From NCBI RefSeq assembly GCF_003813905.1, contig NZ_RPFJ01000006.1:310001-374000 (forward strand): 64,000 nt of DNA, written 5' to 3'. This document shows positions 15,831 through 24,356 of this stretch, piece by piece. Numbering within the stretch: position 1 is the stretch's first letter; each line of letters opens with the position of its first letter. The stretch is from Aureibaculum marinum. GTDB lineage: Bacteria; Bacteroidota; Bacteroidia; Flavobacteriales; Flavobacteriaceae. The position numbers and the translations under genes were made by a program. The notes beneath the pieces were generated by a model, which searched no databases, had not been told where the DNA came from, and saw nothing but the letters and a program-made list of their open reading frames with translations.

Positions 15831-16337
15831 TTAAACTTTCCACCTATCTTGCACTTTCATTACTTGTTCTATAACATCTCTAACACAGCCATTTCCTCCT
15901 TTTTTTTGAGAAACATACAGTGAAATATTCTGAATTTCAGGAACAGCATCTTTAGGGCAAGTTGGTAAACCTATTATTTTCATAACAGAATAATCGGGTA
16001 TATCATCACCCATATATAATACATTTTCTAATTTAATATTGTGAGCATCTAAATACTTTTTTAATTGATCGACTTTGTTATGTACTCCTAAAAAAATATC
16101 TTTTATACCCAAACCCTCTAAACGAGATCTAACTCCTTCGTTGGTTCCTCCTGAAATAATACATACATTATAACCAGTATTAATGGCTGTTTTTAAGGCA
16201 TAACCATCTTTCATATTCATTGTTCTAATAAGTTCTCCATTTGTTAAAACTGAAATTGTTGCATCAGTTAAAACGCCATCTACATCAAAAATAAATGTAG
16301 TTATTTGAGGCATTAATTCTTTATAACTTTTTTCCAT
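15831..16337 (-). CDS. kdsC: KdsC-type HAD phosphatase (3-deoxy-manno-octulosonate 8-phosphate phosphatase)
   Basis: This 168-residue HAD-family enzyme removes phosphate from Kdo-8-phosphate on the way to the Kdo sugar of lipopolysaccharide. The catalytic motif is FDVDGVLTD (Asp18 and Asp20); motif II lies in IISGG, and motif III/IV in LYMGDDIPDYSVMK. The C-terminal GGNGCVRDVIEQVM is typical of KdsC, which is a tetramer without a cap domain. The gene overlaps the upstream DUF2520 gene by 17 bp, implying coupled translation. Other HAD phosphatases of this short type (for sialic acid or related sugars) are possible but less likely without a linked synthase. Confidence 0.85.
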   Translation of the reverse strand: MEKSYKELMPQITTFIFDVDGVLTDATISVLTNGELIRTMNMKDGYALKTAINTGYNVCIISGGTNEGVRSRLEGLGIKDIFLGVHNKVDQLKKYLDAHNIKLENVLYMGDDIPDYSVMKIIGLPTCPKDAVPEIQNISLYVSQKKGGNGCVRDVIEQVMKVQDRWKV

Positions 16338-17082
16338 AAGTGTTTTTTATAGCTTGGGTTAATTGTTTATATATTTGTTGTTGTTGGTTGTTCAATAGAT
16401 TAATTTGTTTTTCAATTGTTTTAGTATCATTACGTACTGCAGGTCCTGTCTGAATGTTAGCAGGATTGTTGTTTTTAATTTTTTTAGCAGTTTCTAAAAT
16501 CAACGGATACAAGATTTTAAAGGGGATGTTATTTTCAGTGCAAATATCATTACCAATTTTATACATATAATTTACAAAATTATTAGTGAAAACGGCCGCT
16601 AGATGAATATATTTTCTTTGATTAGAATCTATATTATATACATGATTTGAAATGGATTTAGCAAGTTGTTCTAATAATTTATAATTTTCACTTCTGTTTG
16701 TTTCTAAACAAATTGGTATTTCTTTAAAATTTACAGGTTTATTTTTTGTAAACGTTTGTAAAGGGTAAAAGACTCCTCTATTTTTATGAAAAGAAAGAGC
16801 ATCCATAGAAACACTACCAGAGGTATGAACAATTAATTTGTTTTTTATAGTAATTTGAGATGAAAATTCTTGAATAGCATCATCAGAAATAGCTATAATA
16901 TAAACATCAGCATTTTTTAATTGATTTATCTCTGAAGTAGTACAAACTTTATCTCTAATTAGTTTTAAATTGGCACTATTTCTTCCATAAACTTGCACCA
17001 AATCTACATCTTTTGACTGTAAAAATGTATCAATTAAATGGTTTGCTACATTTCCTGTGCCTAATAGTATTGCTGAAATCAT
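16321..17082 (-). CDS. Rossmann-fold / DUF2520 domain protein
   Basis: This 253-residue protein begins with a NAD(P)-binding Rossmann motif (LLGTGNVANHLIDTFL). It is followed by the VYIIAISDDAIQEF segment and a helical DUF2520-type C-terminal half (GVFYPLQTFTKNKPVNFKEIPICLE, then AAVFTNNFVNYMYKIG). The family is related to pyrroline-5-carboxylate and ketopantoate reductases, but its substrate is unknown. It is translated just before kdsC with an overlap of 17 bp and lies 8 bp after the end of the leftward Crp gene at 17090, so the three may form one transcript. Confidence 0.85.
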   Translation of the reverse strand: MISAILLGTGNVANHLIDTFLQSKDVDLVQVYGRNSANLKLIRDKVCTTSEINQLKNADVYIIAISDDAIQEFSSQITIKNKLIVHTSGSVSMDALSFHKNRGVFYPLQTFTKNKPVNFKEIPICLETNRSENYKLLEQLAKSISNHVYNIDSNQRKYIHLAAVFTNNFVNYMYKIGNDICTENNIPFKILYPLILETAKKIKNNNPANIQTGPAVRNDTKTIEKQINLLNNQQQQIYKQLTQAIKNTYGKKL

Positions 17083-17089
17083 TATAAAA

Positions 17090-17677
17090 TTAAATATATA
17101 TTTTGCGATTAGTTAGGGTTAATAAGTTTCGTTTTTCTAACTTTTTTACTGCTTTTATAACAGTTTCTACTCGTAGTCCTGTAAGATTAGAAATCTCTTG
17201 TCGTGTCAATTGTACCTCATATTTTTTTTGGTAATTAGATTTTTCTTTTAAATGATTTAATAATGTAATAATTCTATGTTCAGGTGGATATAATGATACT
17301 TCTTTTATTAATAAAGATTTGAAATGTAGTCTTTGGCAAATTTTTGCAGTTAATTCTAAATGTATGTCACTGTTTTTAGCTAAAATTTGCATAAACAGTT
17401 CTCTTGATAAAGTGTAGATTGACGATTTTTCTATAGTTTCAGCACGAGCTGGACGTTTAAAATTAGCTATAAGTGCAGGTGCACCAAAACTATCGCCATC
17501 TTTAAAATAAGCATGTAAAACTTCCTTACCATCTTCTGATAAGTTAAAGACTTTTACTTTACCTTTTTTTATCTGATAGAAAAATTTTGCATTAGTACCT
17601 TCTTCAAAAATTAGTTGCCCAACTTTATATGTTTTTAAAGTAGGATTGTACTTTGATAAAATATTTTCGGGTATCAT
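17090..17677 (-). CDS. Crp/Fnr family transcriptional regulator
   Basis: This 195-residue cyclic-nucleotide-binding-fold regulator has the double beta-barrel at about 15-110 (VGQLIFEEGTNAKFFYQIKKGKVKVF, DGDSFGAPALI), a dimer helix, and a C-terminal winged helix-turn-helix (LTRQEISNLTGLRVETVIKAVKKLEKR). In the recognition helix the residue matching CRP Arg180 is Val and Glu181 is kept, as in FNR (VETISR), which fits a TGAT-type half site. Only one cysteine is present, so no FNR-like Fe-S cluster. The ATG at 17675-17677 was chosen because an exact -7 box lies at 17705-17712, where the longer TTG frame would begin. It is a candidate binder of the island operators. Confidence 0.88.
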   Translation of the reverse strand: MIPENILSKYNPTLKTYKVGQLIFEEGTNAKFFYQIKKGKVKVFNLSEDGKEVLHAYFKDGDSFGAPALIANFKRPARAETIEKSSIYTLSRELFMQILAKNSDIHLELTAKICQRLHFKSLLIKEVSLYPPEHRIITLLNHLKEKSNYQKKYEVQLTRQEISNLTGLRVETVIKAVKKLEKRNLLTLTNRKIYI

Positions 17678-17704
17678 AACCTTATGATTAGAATCATAAA
17701 ATAA

Positions 17705-17712
17705 CAAAGATA
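17705..17712 (-). promoter_or_regulatory. -7 element of the Crp/Fnr gene
   Basis: Read leftward the sequence is TATCTTTG, an exact TAnnTTTG. It implies a transcription start near 17698 and a leader of about 20 nt before the ATG at 17677. No clear -33 TTG and no operator of the island type was found here, so autoregulation is not evident. Confidence 0.55.
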
Positions 17713-17751
17713 GGGCATAGAACTTTATCGTCTAATTTAAAATGATAAATT

Positions 17752-18033
17752 ATGAGTTTTTATGCTGATTTATTAGCTGATTATAAGAAGCATTTTTTAA
17801 TGTATATAGCTTTAACTATTATCTTTCAAAGTTGTCTAGGTTCTATAGCCGCAATGGTGATTGTGTCTCAAGATAATGATGTGTTAAGTATAGTTGAATT
17901 ATCAGTTTGTGTTATGGTATCTATGCTGTACAATACTTCATTAATAGCAAGTTTTAAAAAGGAAATAGCCTTTAACCTATTAATCATATCCTTAGTTGTT
18001 AATTCTACATTGATTCTTATTAACATTTTGTAA
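17752..18033 (+). CDS. Small integral membrane protein
   Basis: This 93-residue protein consists almost entirely of three hydrophobic segments (about 15-38, 44-65 and 73-92) after a short amphipathic start (MSFYADLLADYKKHFLMYIALTIIFQSCLGSIAAM). It resembles short conserved flavobacterial membrane proteins of unknown function found near cytochrome genes. It lies divergent to the Crp gene and 97 bp before the cytochrome c biogenesis gene. Nothing in it suggests catalysis. Confidence 0.72.
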   Translation: MSFYADLLADYKKHFLMYIALTIIFQSCLGSIAAMVIVSQDNDVLSIVELSVCVMVSMLYNTSLIASFKKEIAFNLLIISLVVNSTLILINIL

Positions 18034-18130
18034 GAATATTGAACTGGTTTATATTTTTTGCTAATGATTAAAAGTGTAAATCAGTTCTGTTAAAGGGCCA
18101 TGAATATATGTTAAAACCAAAAATTATTAA

Positions 18131-21100
18131 ATGAATTTTGAGTATCTTCGCCAGAGTTTATTAGAACATCCCTTTTGTATGAAAAAATTTTATAATATTC
18201 TCTTCTCAACCCGCCTTACTGCTATTTTATTTATTGTTTTTGGAGCTGCTAATGGAATAGCAACTTTTATTGAAAATGACTATGGAACACAAGCTTCTAA
18301 AGCATTAGTTTATAATACGTGGTGGTTTGAGCTAATTATGCTGATTTTTGTGGGTAACTTTATAGGTAATATTTTTAGATATAGATTATTGCGTAAAGAG
18401 AAATTTTCTGTTTTGATTTTTCACCTTGCTTTTATCTTTATAATCATTGGAGCAGGGATTACTAGATATATTAGTTATGAAGCCATAATGCCGATTAAAG
18501 AGGGAGAAACTACTAACTTAATGCTCTCAGAAAAAACTACCATTAATGTTCATGTTGATGATGGAAAAGTGGCTAGAGAAATTAATAAAAGATATTTTTT
18601 TGCTCCTGAAATAGGTGATGAAAAGCGTTTTATTCCTTTAGTTTCAAAATTCTTTAATTTTTTAAGAGGAGGCAATGACTTTTCATTTAATGCAGACTTT
18701 AAAGATAAGCCTGTTACGGTAAATTACATAAATTATATACCTAATGCTTTTGAAAAATTTGAAGAAGACCCTTCAGGGACCGACTTTTTACATTTTGTAG
18801 AATCTGGTGGAGGAGGAAGACATGATCATTATATAAAAAAAGGTGAAGTTGCAAACATTCATAATGCTTTAGTTTCTTACGAAAACAAAACTGAGGGTGC
18901 TATTAATATTTTTACAGAAAACGATACCTTAAAAATACAATCTCCTTTTGCCGGAGATTATATGGTTATGGCTACACAAGCTAGAGGTACTATTGTTAAA
19001 GACTCTGTTCAAACATTTAACTTAAGAGCATTGCATAATATTGGTAACTTGCAGTTTGTAGTACCAGAGGCAAACTTAAAAGGTAATTTAATTGAGACTT
19101 CAGGAGATAAAGATGAACATCCTGCAGATAAATTAACTGTAGAGATTGTAACTGAAAATGAAAAAAAGATAGTTGATTTATACGGATATCAATTTGCTGC
19201 AACTCCACCAGAAATGTTTTCAATGGATGGATTAAATTTTAGAATTTCCTATGGAGCAAGACAATTAAAATTGCCGTTTTTTATAAAACTAAATGATTTT
19301 CAGTTAGATAGGTATCCTGGCTCTGAAAGTCCTAAATCTTATGCTAGTGAAGTTACCGTTTTAGATAATGGCAATAATTTCGATTTTAGAATATATATGA
19401 ATCATATATTAATCCATAGGGGGTTTAAGTTTTTTCAAAGTAGTTATAGAATTACTGATGAATTTGAAGAAACACATTTATCCGTAAATCATGATGCAGT
19501 TGGTACTTGGGTTACTTATTTTGGGTATTCTTTATTGTATTTTGGTCTTATTATGATATTGTTTTCTAAAACTTCTCGATTTGGAGCTTTACGAAAGGCT
19601 TTAAATAAAGTGAAAGAGAAAAAAGCAACATTGTCTCTATTCTTGTTGTTTTTTGGAGCAGTATCTTTTGCTCAAGACAATCATAGTAGCCACATTTTAA
19701 CAAAAGAAAAAATAGATTCTATTTTAACTGCTCAAAAAGCATCTAAGGAGCATGCTGAAAAATTTGGAAGTTTAATTATTCAAGATGCTAATGGGAGGAT
19801 GAAACCTGTAAATACATTTACTTCTGAATTGATTAGAAAAGTAAGTAAAAAAGACACTTATAATGGTTTAGATGCTAATCAAATAGCCATATCTATGGTT
19901 ACTAATCCTAGAATTTGGATGTCAGTTCCATTTATTTATATTAAACCAGCAAATACTAGGGTGAGAGAAATAATAGGAATACCTGAAGATCAGAAATATG
20001 CTCGACTGTCAGATTTTTTTACCACAAGAGGAGAATATAAACTAAGTGTAGAAGTAGAAAAAGCGTATAAAAAGAAGATTAAAAATAAATTTGAAGAAAG
20101 TATATTAAATATTGATGGGAGAGTTACATTATTATACCAAGCAGTTATAAATGGAAGTATTTTTAAGTTTTTTCCGTTGCAAGGAGATCCAAATAATAAA
20201 TGGTTCTCTTACGTAGAACACAAATTGGCAGGGTTTAAAGGTACAGATTCACTGTATGTTGCTAATGTAATACCATTGTATGCCAACGGATTAAAATTGG
20301 CTGCTGAAAAAAACGATTATTCAAAAGCTGATGAGTTTTTAGAAAGCATGCACCGTTATCAGCATAAATTTGGAGGTGCGGTTATGCCTTCTGATAGAAA
20401 AGTTGAATTAGAACTACTGTATAATAAATACGATATTTTTAGAAGTTTGTTTATGTATTATATGCTGGCCGCCTTATTCTTATTTGTGGTTGTAATAGTG
20501 CAAATTTTTAATAATTCTAAACTTATCGTTAGGTTTGTGCAAGCAGGGGTATTTATAATTATTGCATTATTTATTTTTCATACTATAGGGTTAGGTATTC
20601 GTTGGTATATTTCTGGTCATGCACCATGGAGTAATGGGTACGAAGCAATGATTTATGTGGCATGGGCAACAATGCTTTTCGGTTTGCTTTTTGGAAAAAA
20701 ATCGTCATTAACGGTAGCTGCAACCACTTTTGTAGTTTCTATGATTTTGATGATTGCCCATTGGAATTGGCTAGATCCTTCAATAGGAACATTAGTGCCA
20801 GTATTAGATTCATATTGGTTAATGATTCATGTGGCTATTATTGTAGGAAGTTACGGGCCATTGACAATAGGTATGGTATTAGGTTTATTATCACTTGTTT
20901 TATTTGCTGTAACAACAACTAAAAACAAACATAAACTCGATTTAGCTATAAAAGAAGTAACTATAATTAATGAAATGGCCTTAACCATTGGATTGGTTAT
21001 GTTAACTATAGGCAACTTTTTAGGTGGTATGTGGGCTAATGAAAGTTGGGGGCGTTATTGGGGCTGGGACCCTAAAGAAACTTGGGCATTAGTGAGTATT

Positions 21101-21373
21101 ATGGTGTATGCATTTGTTTTGCACATGCGTTTAGTGCCAGGATTAAGAAGTCGTTTTGCTTTTAATATGATTTCTGTTTTTGCTTATGCGAGTATATTAA
21201 TGACTTTTCTAGGTGTAAATCACTTATTATCAGGTTTACACTCTTATGCAGTAGGAGATGCCGTTCCAATACCTAATGAAATTTGGGGATGGTTGATTGT
21301 ATCAGCTATTATTAGTGTTTTGGGGTATTTAAAGTTCAAGAAATATTATAAAAAAACTAAAAAAATAAAATAA
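18131..21373 (+). CDS. ccsA: CcsBA cytochrome c biogenesis protein (ResB-CcsA fusion)
   Basis: This protein of 1080 residues exports haem and attaches it to apocytochrome c. The N-terminal half (about 1-490) is ResB/CcsB-like, with membrane helices at the start (FSTRLTAILFIVFGAANGIATFIENDYGTQASKALVYNTWWFELIM) and a large periplasmic domain. The C-terminal 300 residues are CcsA-like and contain the tryptophan-rich haem-binding WWD-type motif GRYWGWDPKETWALVS plus conserved histidines (HAPWSNGYEAMIYVAW, HVAIIVGSYG). A middle region (about 500-770) holds a further periplasmic segment. An internal ATG at 18179 (MKKFYNILFSTRL) is an equally plausible start. The glutathione peroxidase gene begins on the last base of its stop codon. 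Confidence 0.93.
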   Translation: MNFEYLRQSLLEHPFCMKKFYNILFSTRLTAILFIVFGAANGIATFIENDYGTQASKALVYNTWWFELIMLIFVGNFIGNIFRYRLLRKEKFSVLIFHLAFIFIIIGAGITRYISYEAIMPIKEGETTNLMLSEKTTINVHVDDGKVAREINKRYFFAPEIGDEKRFIPLVSKFFNFLRGGNDFSFNADFKDKPVTVNYINYIPNAFEKFEEDPSGTDFLHFVESGGGGRHDHYIKKGEVANIHNALVSYENKTEGAINIFTENDTLKIQSPFAGDYMVMATQARGTIVKDSVQTFNLRALHNIGNLQFVVPEANLKGNLIETSGDKDEHPADKLTVEIVTENEKKIVDLYGYQFAATPPEMFSMDGLNFRISYGARQLKLPFFIKLNDFQLDRYPGSESPKSYASEVTVLDNGNNFDFRIYMNHILIHRGFKFFQSSYRITDEFEETHLSVNHDAVGTWVTYFGYSLLYFGLIMILFSKTSRFGALRKALNKVKEKKATLSLFLLFFGAVSFAQDNHSSHILTKEKIDSILTAQKASKEHAEKFGSLIIQDANGRMKPVNTFTSELIRKVSKKDTYNGLDANQIAISMVTNPRIWMSVPFIYIKPANTRVREIIGIPEDQKYARLSDFFTTRGEYKLSVEVEKAYKKKIKNKFEESILNIDGRVTLLYQAVINGSIFKFFPLQGDPNNKWFSYVEHKLAGFKGTDSLYVANVIPLYANGLKLAAEKNDYSKADEFLESMHRYQHKFGGAVMPSDRKVELELLYNKYDIFRSLFMYYMLAALFLFVVVIVQIFNNSKLIVRFVQAGVFIIIALFIFHTIGLGIRWYISGHAPWSNGYEAMIYVAWATMLFGLLFGKKSSLTVAATTFVVSMILMIAHWNWLDPSIGTLVPVLDSYWLMIHVAIIVGSYGPLTIGMVLGLLSLVLFAVTTTKNKHKLDLAIKEVTIINEMALTIGLVMLTIGNFLGGMWANESWGRYWGWDPKETWALVSIMVYAFVLHMRLVPGLRSRFAFNMISVFAYASILMTFLGVNHLLSGLHSYAVGDAVPIPNEIWGWLIVSAIISVLGYLKFKKYYKKTKKIK

Positions 21374-21990
21374 TGAAAAAAATTATAATCGTTATGGCGT
21401 CAGCTTTAATGTTGATAAGTTGTAAAGAGACTAAGAATAATACCAATAAAATTAATACAGAAAAAGATTCTGTAAAAAATGAAACCGCATTAGTTCAAAA
21501 TCAAGAAACTATGGAAAATATCTATCAATTTAATGTTAAAACTTTAACTGGTGAAGATTTTGACTTTTCTTCTTTAAAAGGAAAAAAAATATTGGTGGTA
21601 AATACAGCTTCCAAATGTGGTTTTACACCTCAGTATGAAGATTTACAAAAGTTATATGATACCTATAAGAATGATAACTTTACTATAGTAGGTTTTCCTG
21701 CAAATAATTTTAATCAACAAGAGCCTGGTACAAATAGTGAAATTGCTTCGTTTTGTCAAGAAAATTATGGGGTAACATTTCCTATGATGGCTAAAATTTC
21801 TGTAAAAGGGGAAGACATGCATCCTTTATATCAATTTTTAACTCAAAAGAGGAAAAATGGATTTAAAGATTCAGAAGTAAAATGGAACTTTCAAAAATAT
21901 TTAATTGATGAAAATGGTCATGTGGTAAATGTATATTTGTCAAAAACATTACCAACAGATGAAGCCATTGTAAATTGGATTAAAGGTTAA
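21373..21990 (+). CDS. Glutathione peroxidase-family lipoprotein
   Basis: This 205-residue peroxidase has a lipoprotein signal (MLISC, Cys17 as lipidation site). The GPx domain follows (about 48-204) with the peroxidatic cysteine in NTASKCGFTPQY (Cys82), NNFNQQEPG with the catalytic glutamine, and the WNFQKYL tryptophan segment. Cysteine rather than selenocysteine, and the second cysteine in FCQENYG, suggest a thioredoxin-dependent peroxidase. It probably protects the periplasm from peroxides. The start overlaps the ccsA stop by one base (TAATG), so the two are translationally coupled. Confidence 0.92.
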   Translation: MKKIIIVMASALMLISCKETKNNTNKINTEKDSVKNETALVQNQETMENIYQFNVKTLTGEDFDFSSLKGKKILVVNTASKCGFTPQYEDLQKLYDTYKNDNFTIVGFPANNFNQQEPGTNSEIASFCQENYGVTFPMMAKISVKGEDMHPLYQFLTQKRKNGFKDSEVKWNFQKYLIDENGHVVNVYLSKTLPTDEAIVNWIKG

Positions 21991-22150
21991 TACTAGTTTT
22001 ACTTTTTCTTAAAGTTATTTAATTTAAAAGTAGTATTTCTTTACTGAGTAAACGGTAATAATTTTATCTAAGTTTCATATCTATTTTTTAGTGTCTACTA
22101 GTATTTTTATATTAAGTTTTTGTAAATTACCCTACTTTTAATTTATAAAA

Positions 22151-23296
22151 ATGACAACTAAAAAACATGGTTTAAATACTATTTGTACACATACTGGAGA
22201 GGTGAAAGATACTCAATTTGGTGGTGCAATTTCGCCCATTTACATGACTACTTCTTATCCTTATATGGATGTGGATTCAAAACGATATCCTAGATACTTT
22301 AACACTCCAAATCAACAAGCAGTAGCTCAAAAGGTGGCCGCCTTAGAAAATGCAGAAGCAGGATTGCTTTTTGGTTCAGGTATGGCCGTAATCAGTACTA
22401 CGTTATTTGCTTTTTTAAAGCATGGAGATCATGTTGTTTTACAAAACGAGATTTATGGAGGAACATTTAATCTGATTGTAGAAGAATTTGATAAAATGGG
22501 TATTGAATACTCTTTTACTGAAGGAATTGAACCTATCCATTTTGAAGAAAAAATAAAAGCAAATACCAAACTTTTATATTTAGAAACACCTTCAAACCCT
22601 TTATTGAGTATTACAGACATAAAAGCTATTTCTGAAGTGGCTAAAAGAAGCAATATTTTATCTATAATAGATAATACTTTTGCTTCCCCTATAAATCAGA
22701 CTCCTTTAGATTTAGGTATTGATATTTGTATTCATTCAGCTACTAAATATTTAGGAGGCCATAGTGATATTTCTGCTGGGGCTGTAGCTTCTTCTCAACA
22801 TAATATTGATATTATATGGAATAAAGCTAAAAATTTAGGTGGGCATTTAAGCGATTTTATAGCCTATTTATTAGAACGTAGTATTAAAACTCTGGGAATA
22901 CGCGTAGAAAGACATAACTTAAATGCTCAAACTATAGCAGAATGGTTAGAAAATAATAATGCTGTAGAAAAAGTATATTATCCAGGGTTACAGTCTCACC
23001 CAACTCACCATATAGCAAAAAAACAAATGCATGGTTTTGGAGGGATGTTGTCTTTTGAGTTAAAATCAGAATTCAATGCTTCTGAATTTCAAAAGAATCT
23101 TAAATTAATAAAACCTAGTATGAGTTTAGCAGGGGTGGAGTCTACCATATTAATGCCATCTTTAACATCTCATGGTTTATTAACACCAGAACAACGAAAA
23201 GAAATGGGAGTTTCAGATAATTTATTGCGTTTTTCTGTGGGTATTGAAGATGTAAAGGATATTATTGCAGATATAGAGAATGCTCTTAAAATTTAA
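22151..23296 (+). CDS. Cys/Met metabolism PLP-dependent enzyme (cystathionine gamma-synthase/lyase type)
   Basis: This 381-residue fold-type I enzyme handles gamma-substituted amino acids in sulphur metabolism. The PLP lysine is Lys199 in HSATKYLGGHSD; the phosphate-binding FGSGMAVIST and the YLETPSNP motif are present. The C-terminal block (SLAGVESTILMPSLTSH, then LLRFSVGIEDVKDIIADIENAL) is typical. Sequence alone does not separate cystathionine gamma-synthase, gamma-lyase, O-acetylhomoserine sulphhydrylase and methionine gamma-lyase. It is monocistronic by spacing on the left (160 bp) and lies 28 bp before the next gene, with which it may be cotranscribed. Confidence 0.88.
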   Translation: MTTKKHGLNTICTHTGEVKDTQFGGAISPIYMTTSYPYMDVDSKRYPRYFNTPNQQAVAQKVAALENAEAGLLFGSGMAVISTTLFAFLKHGDHVVLQNEIYGGTFNLIVEEFDKMGIEYSFTEGIEPIHFEEKIKANTKLLYLETPSNPLLSITDIKAISEVAKRSNILSIIDNTFASPINQTPLDLGIDICIHSATKYLGGHSDISAGAVASSQHNIDIIWNKAKNLGGHLSDFIAYLLERSIKTLGIRVERHNLNAQTIAEWLENNNAVEKVYYPGLQSHPTHHIAKKQMHGFGGMLSFELKSEFNASEFQKNLKLIKPSMSLAGVESTILMPSLTSHGLLTPEQRKEMGVSDNLLRFSVGIEDVKDIIADIENALKI

Positions 23297-23324
23297 TATT
23301 TACAATAACTAACAAAAATTGAAG

Positions 23325-24122
23325 ATGAAACTGAATTTTAAATTAATAATTATTGTATTAGTTTTAACTAATACATCTTGGTCGCAAACTCAAGTAGATA
23401 GTACAAAAATAGTGCGTGTATTGACATTTAATATACTACATGGTGCAACCACCAAAGGTGATTTTAATTTAGATTTGATTGCTAATGTTATAAAGGATGC
23501 GAATCCTGATTATGTAGCGTTACAGGAAGTTGATTTTAAAACCAATAGGGCAAAAAAATATGATTTGGTTACAGAATTGGGTTGGCGTACCAAGTTAAGT
23601 CCTCTTTTTGGTAAAGCTATGAATTATGATGGAGGAGAATACGGAGAAGGTATTTTATCTAAAACTTCATTTTTAAATTCAAGAAGGGTAGCTTTGCCAT
23701 ATTATGACGATCACGAGCCTAGAGCAGCATTGGAAATTACAACAGTGCTAAAATCTAAAGATACCATTTCGTTTGTGGGTACACATTTAGATCATTTAAC
23801 TAATGATAAAGATAGAGTGGCTCAAGTAAAAAAGATAAATGAAGTTTTTTCTAAAAACAAATACCCTACAATTTTAGCTGGAGATTTTAATGCTGAACCT
23901 AATAGTACTCCCATCAATATTCTTGAAGAAATTTGGACTACAGCTTATGATAAGGATAATTATGACTTAACTTACCCCTCAGATAAGCCTACTGTCAAAA
24001 TTGATTATGTGTTGTTTTATCCTAAAAATAGATGGCGGGTTTTAGAAACTAAAGTTATAAAGAATACAATAGCATCTGACCATTTTGCTTATTTGGTGGT
24101 ATTAGAATTATTAGATAAATAA
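23325..24122 (+). CDS. Secreted endonuclease/exonuclease/phosphatase family protein
   Basis: A signal peptide (MKLNFKLIIIVLVLTNTSWS) precedes an EEP domain of about 235 residues. The metal-site motifs are visible: LTFNILHG near the start, YVALQEVDF with the catalytic Glu, THLDHL, AGDFNAEP, and the terminal SDHFAY. These proteins hydrolyse phosphodiesters or phosphomonoesters; the substrate here is not evident. The ATG at 23325 was taken rather than a TTG two codons earlier. It follows the PLP enzyme by 28 bp. Confidence 0.87.
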   Translation: MKLNFKLIIIVLVLTNTSWSQTQVDSTKIVRVLTFNILHGATTKGDFNLDLIANVIKDANPDYVALQEVDFKTNRAKKYDLVTELGWRTKLSPLFGKAMNYDGGEYGEGILSKTSFLNSRRVALPYYDDHEPRAALEITTVLKSKDTISFVGTHLDHLTNDKDRVAQVKKINEVFSKNKYPTILAGDFNAEPNSTPINILEEIWTTAYDKDNYDLTYPSDKPTVKIDYVLFYPKNRWRVLETKVIKNTIASDHFAYLVVLELLDK

Positions 24123-24169
24123 AATATAATTATACTATTTTCTATAATAGATTAGTCTTACTTATATTT

Positions 24170-24355
24170 TTATTGTTCAAGGCTAATGGCAGAAAAACTT
24201 TCTAAGTTTTGATTATTATCAAAACTCACATTTAATTCAATTGGGCTACAACAAACTTCACAATCTTCAATGTATGTAGTGTTAAGTATAGAAGTATCTA
24301 ATAACATAGATATTTCTTCCCAACAGTATGGACATTGAAAAAAGTATTCAAGCAT
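24170..24355 (-). CDS. CPXCG-motif cysteine-rich small protein
   Basis: This 61-residue protein has the pair of zinc-ribbon-like knuckles typical of the family, here FFQCPYCWEE near the start and EDCEVCCSPIEL later; the usual CPxCG glycine is replaced by Trp in the first knuckle. It probably binds zinc; function is unknown. The ATG at 24353-24355 lies 1 bp after the tolC stop, so it is the last gene of the efflux operon by position; a TTG 12 bp upstream was not chosen. Confidence 0.8.
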   Translation of the reverse strand: MLEYFFQCPYCWEEISMLLDTSILNTTYIEDCEVCCSPIELNVSFDNNQNLESFSAISLEQ

Positions 24356-24356
24356 A

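Noticed and set aside
18072-18083. Half-matching operator AAGTGTAAATCA upstream of the ccsBA gene, with TATGTTAA 23 bp downstream.
   Set aside because: The distal TGA is missing and the intact half (TCAGT) has the opposite orientation to that seen in all eight accepted promoters. No good -7 box lies on the other strand. Left out of the regulon.
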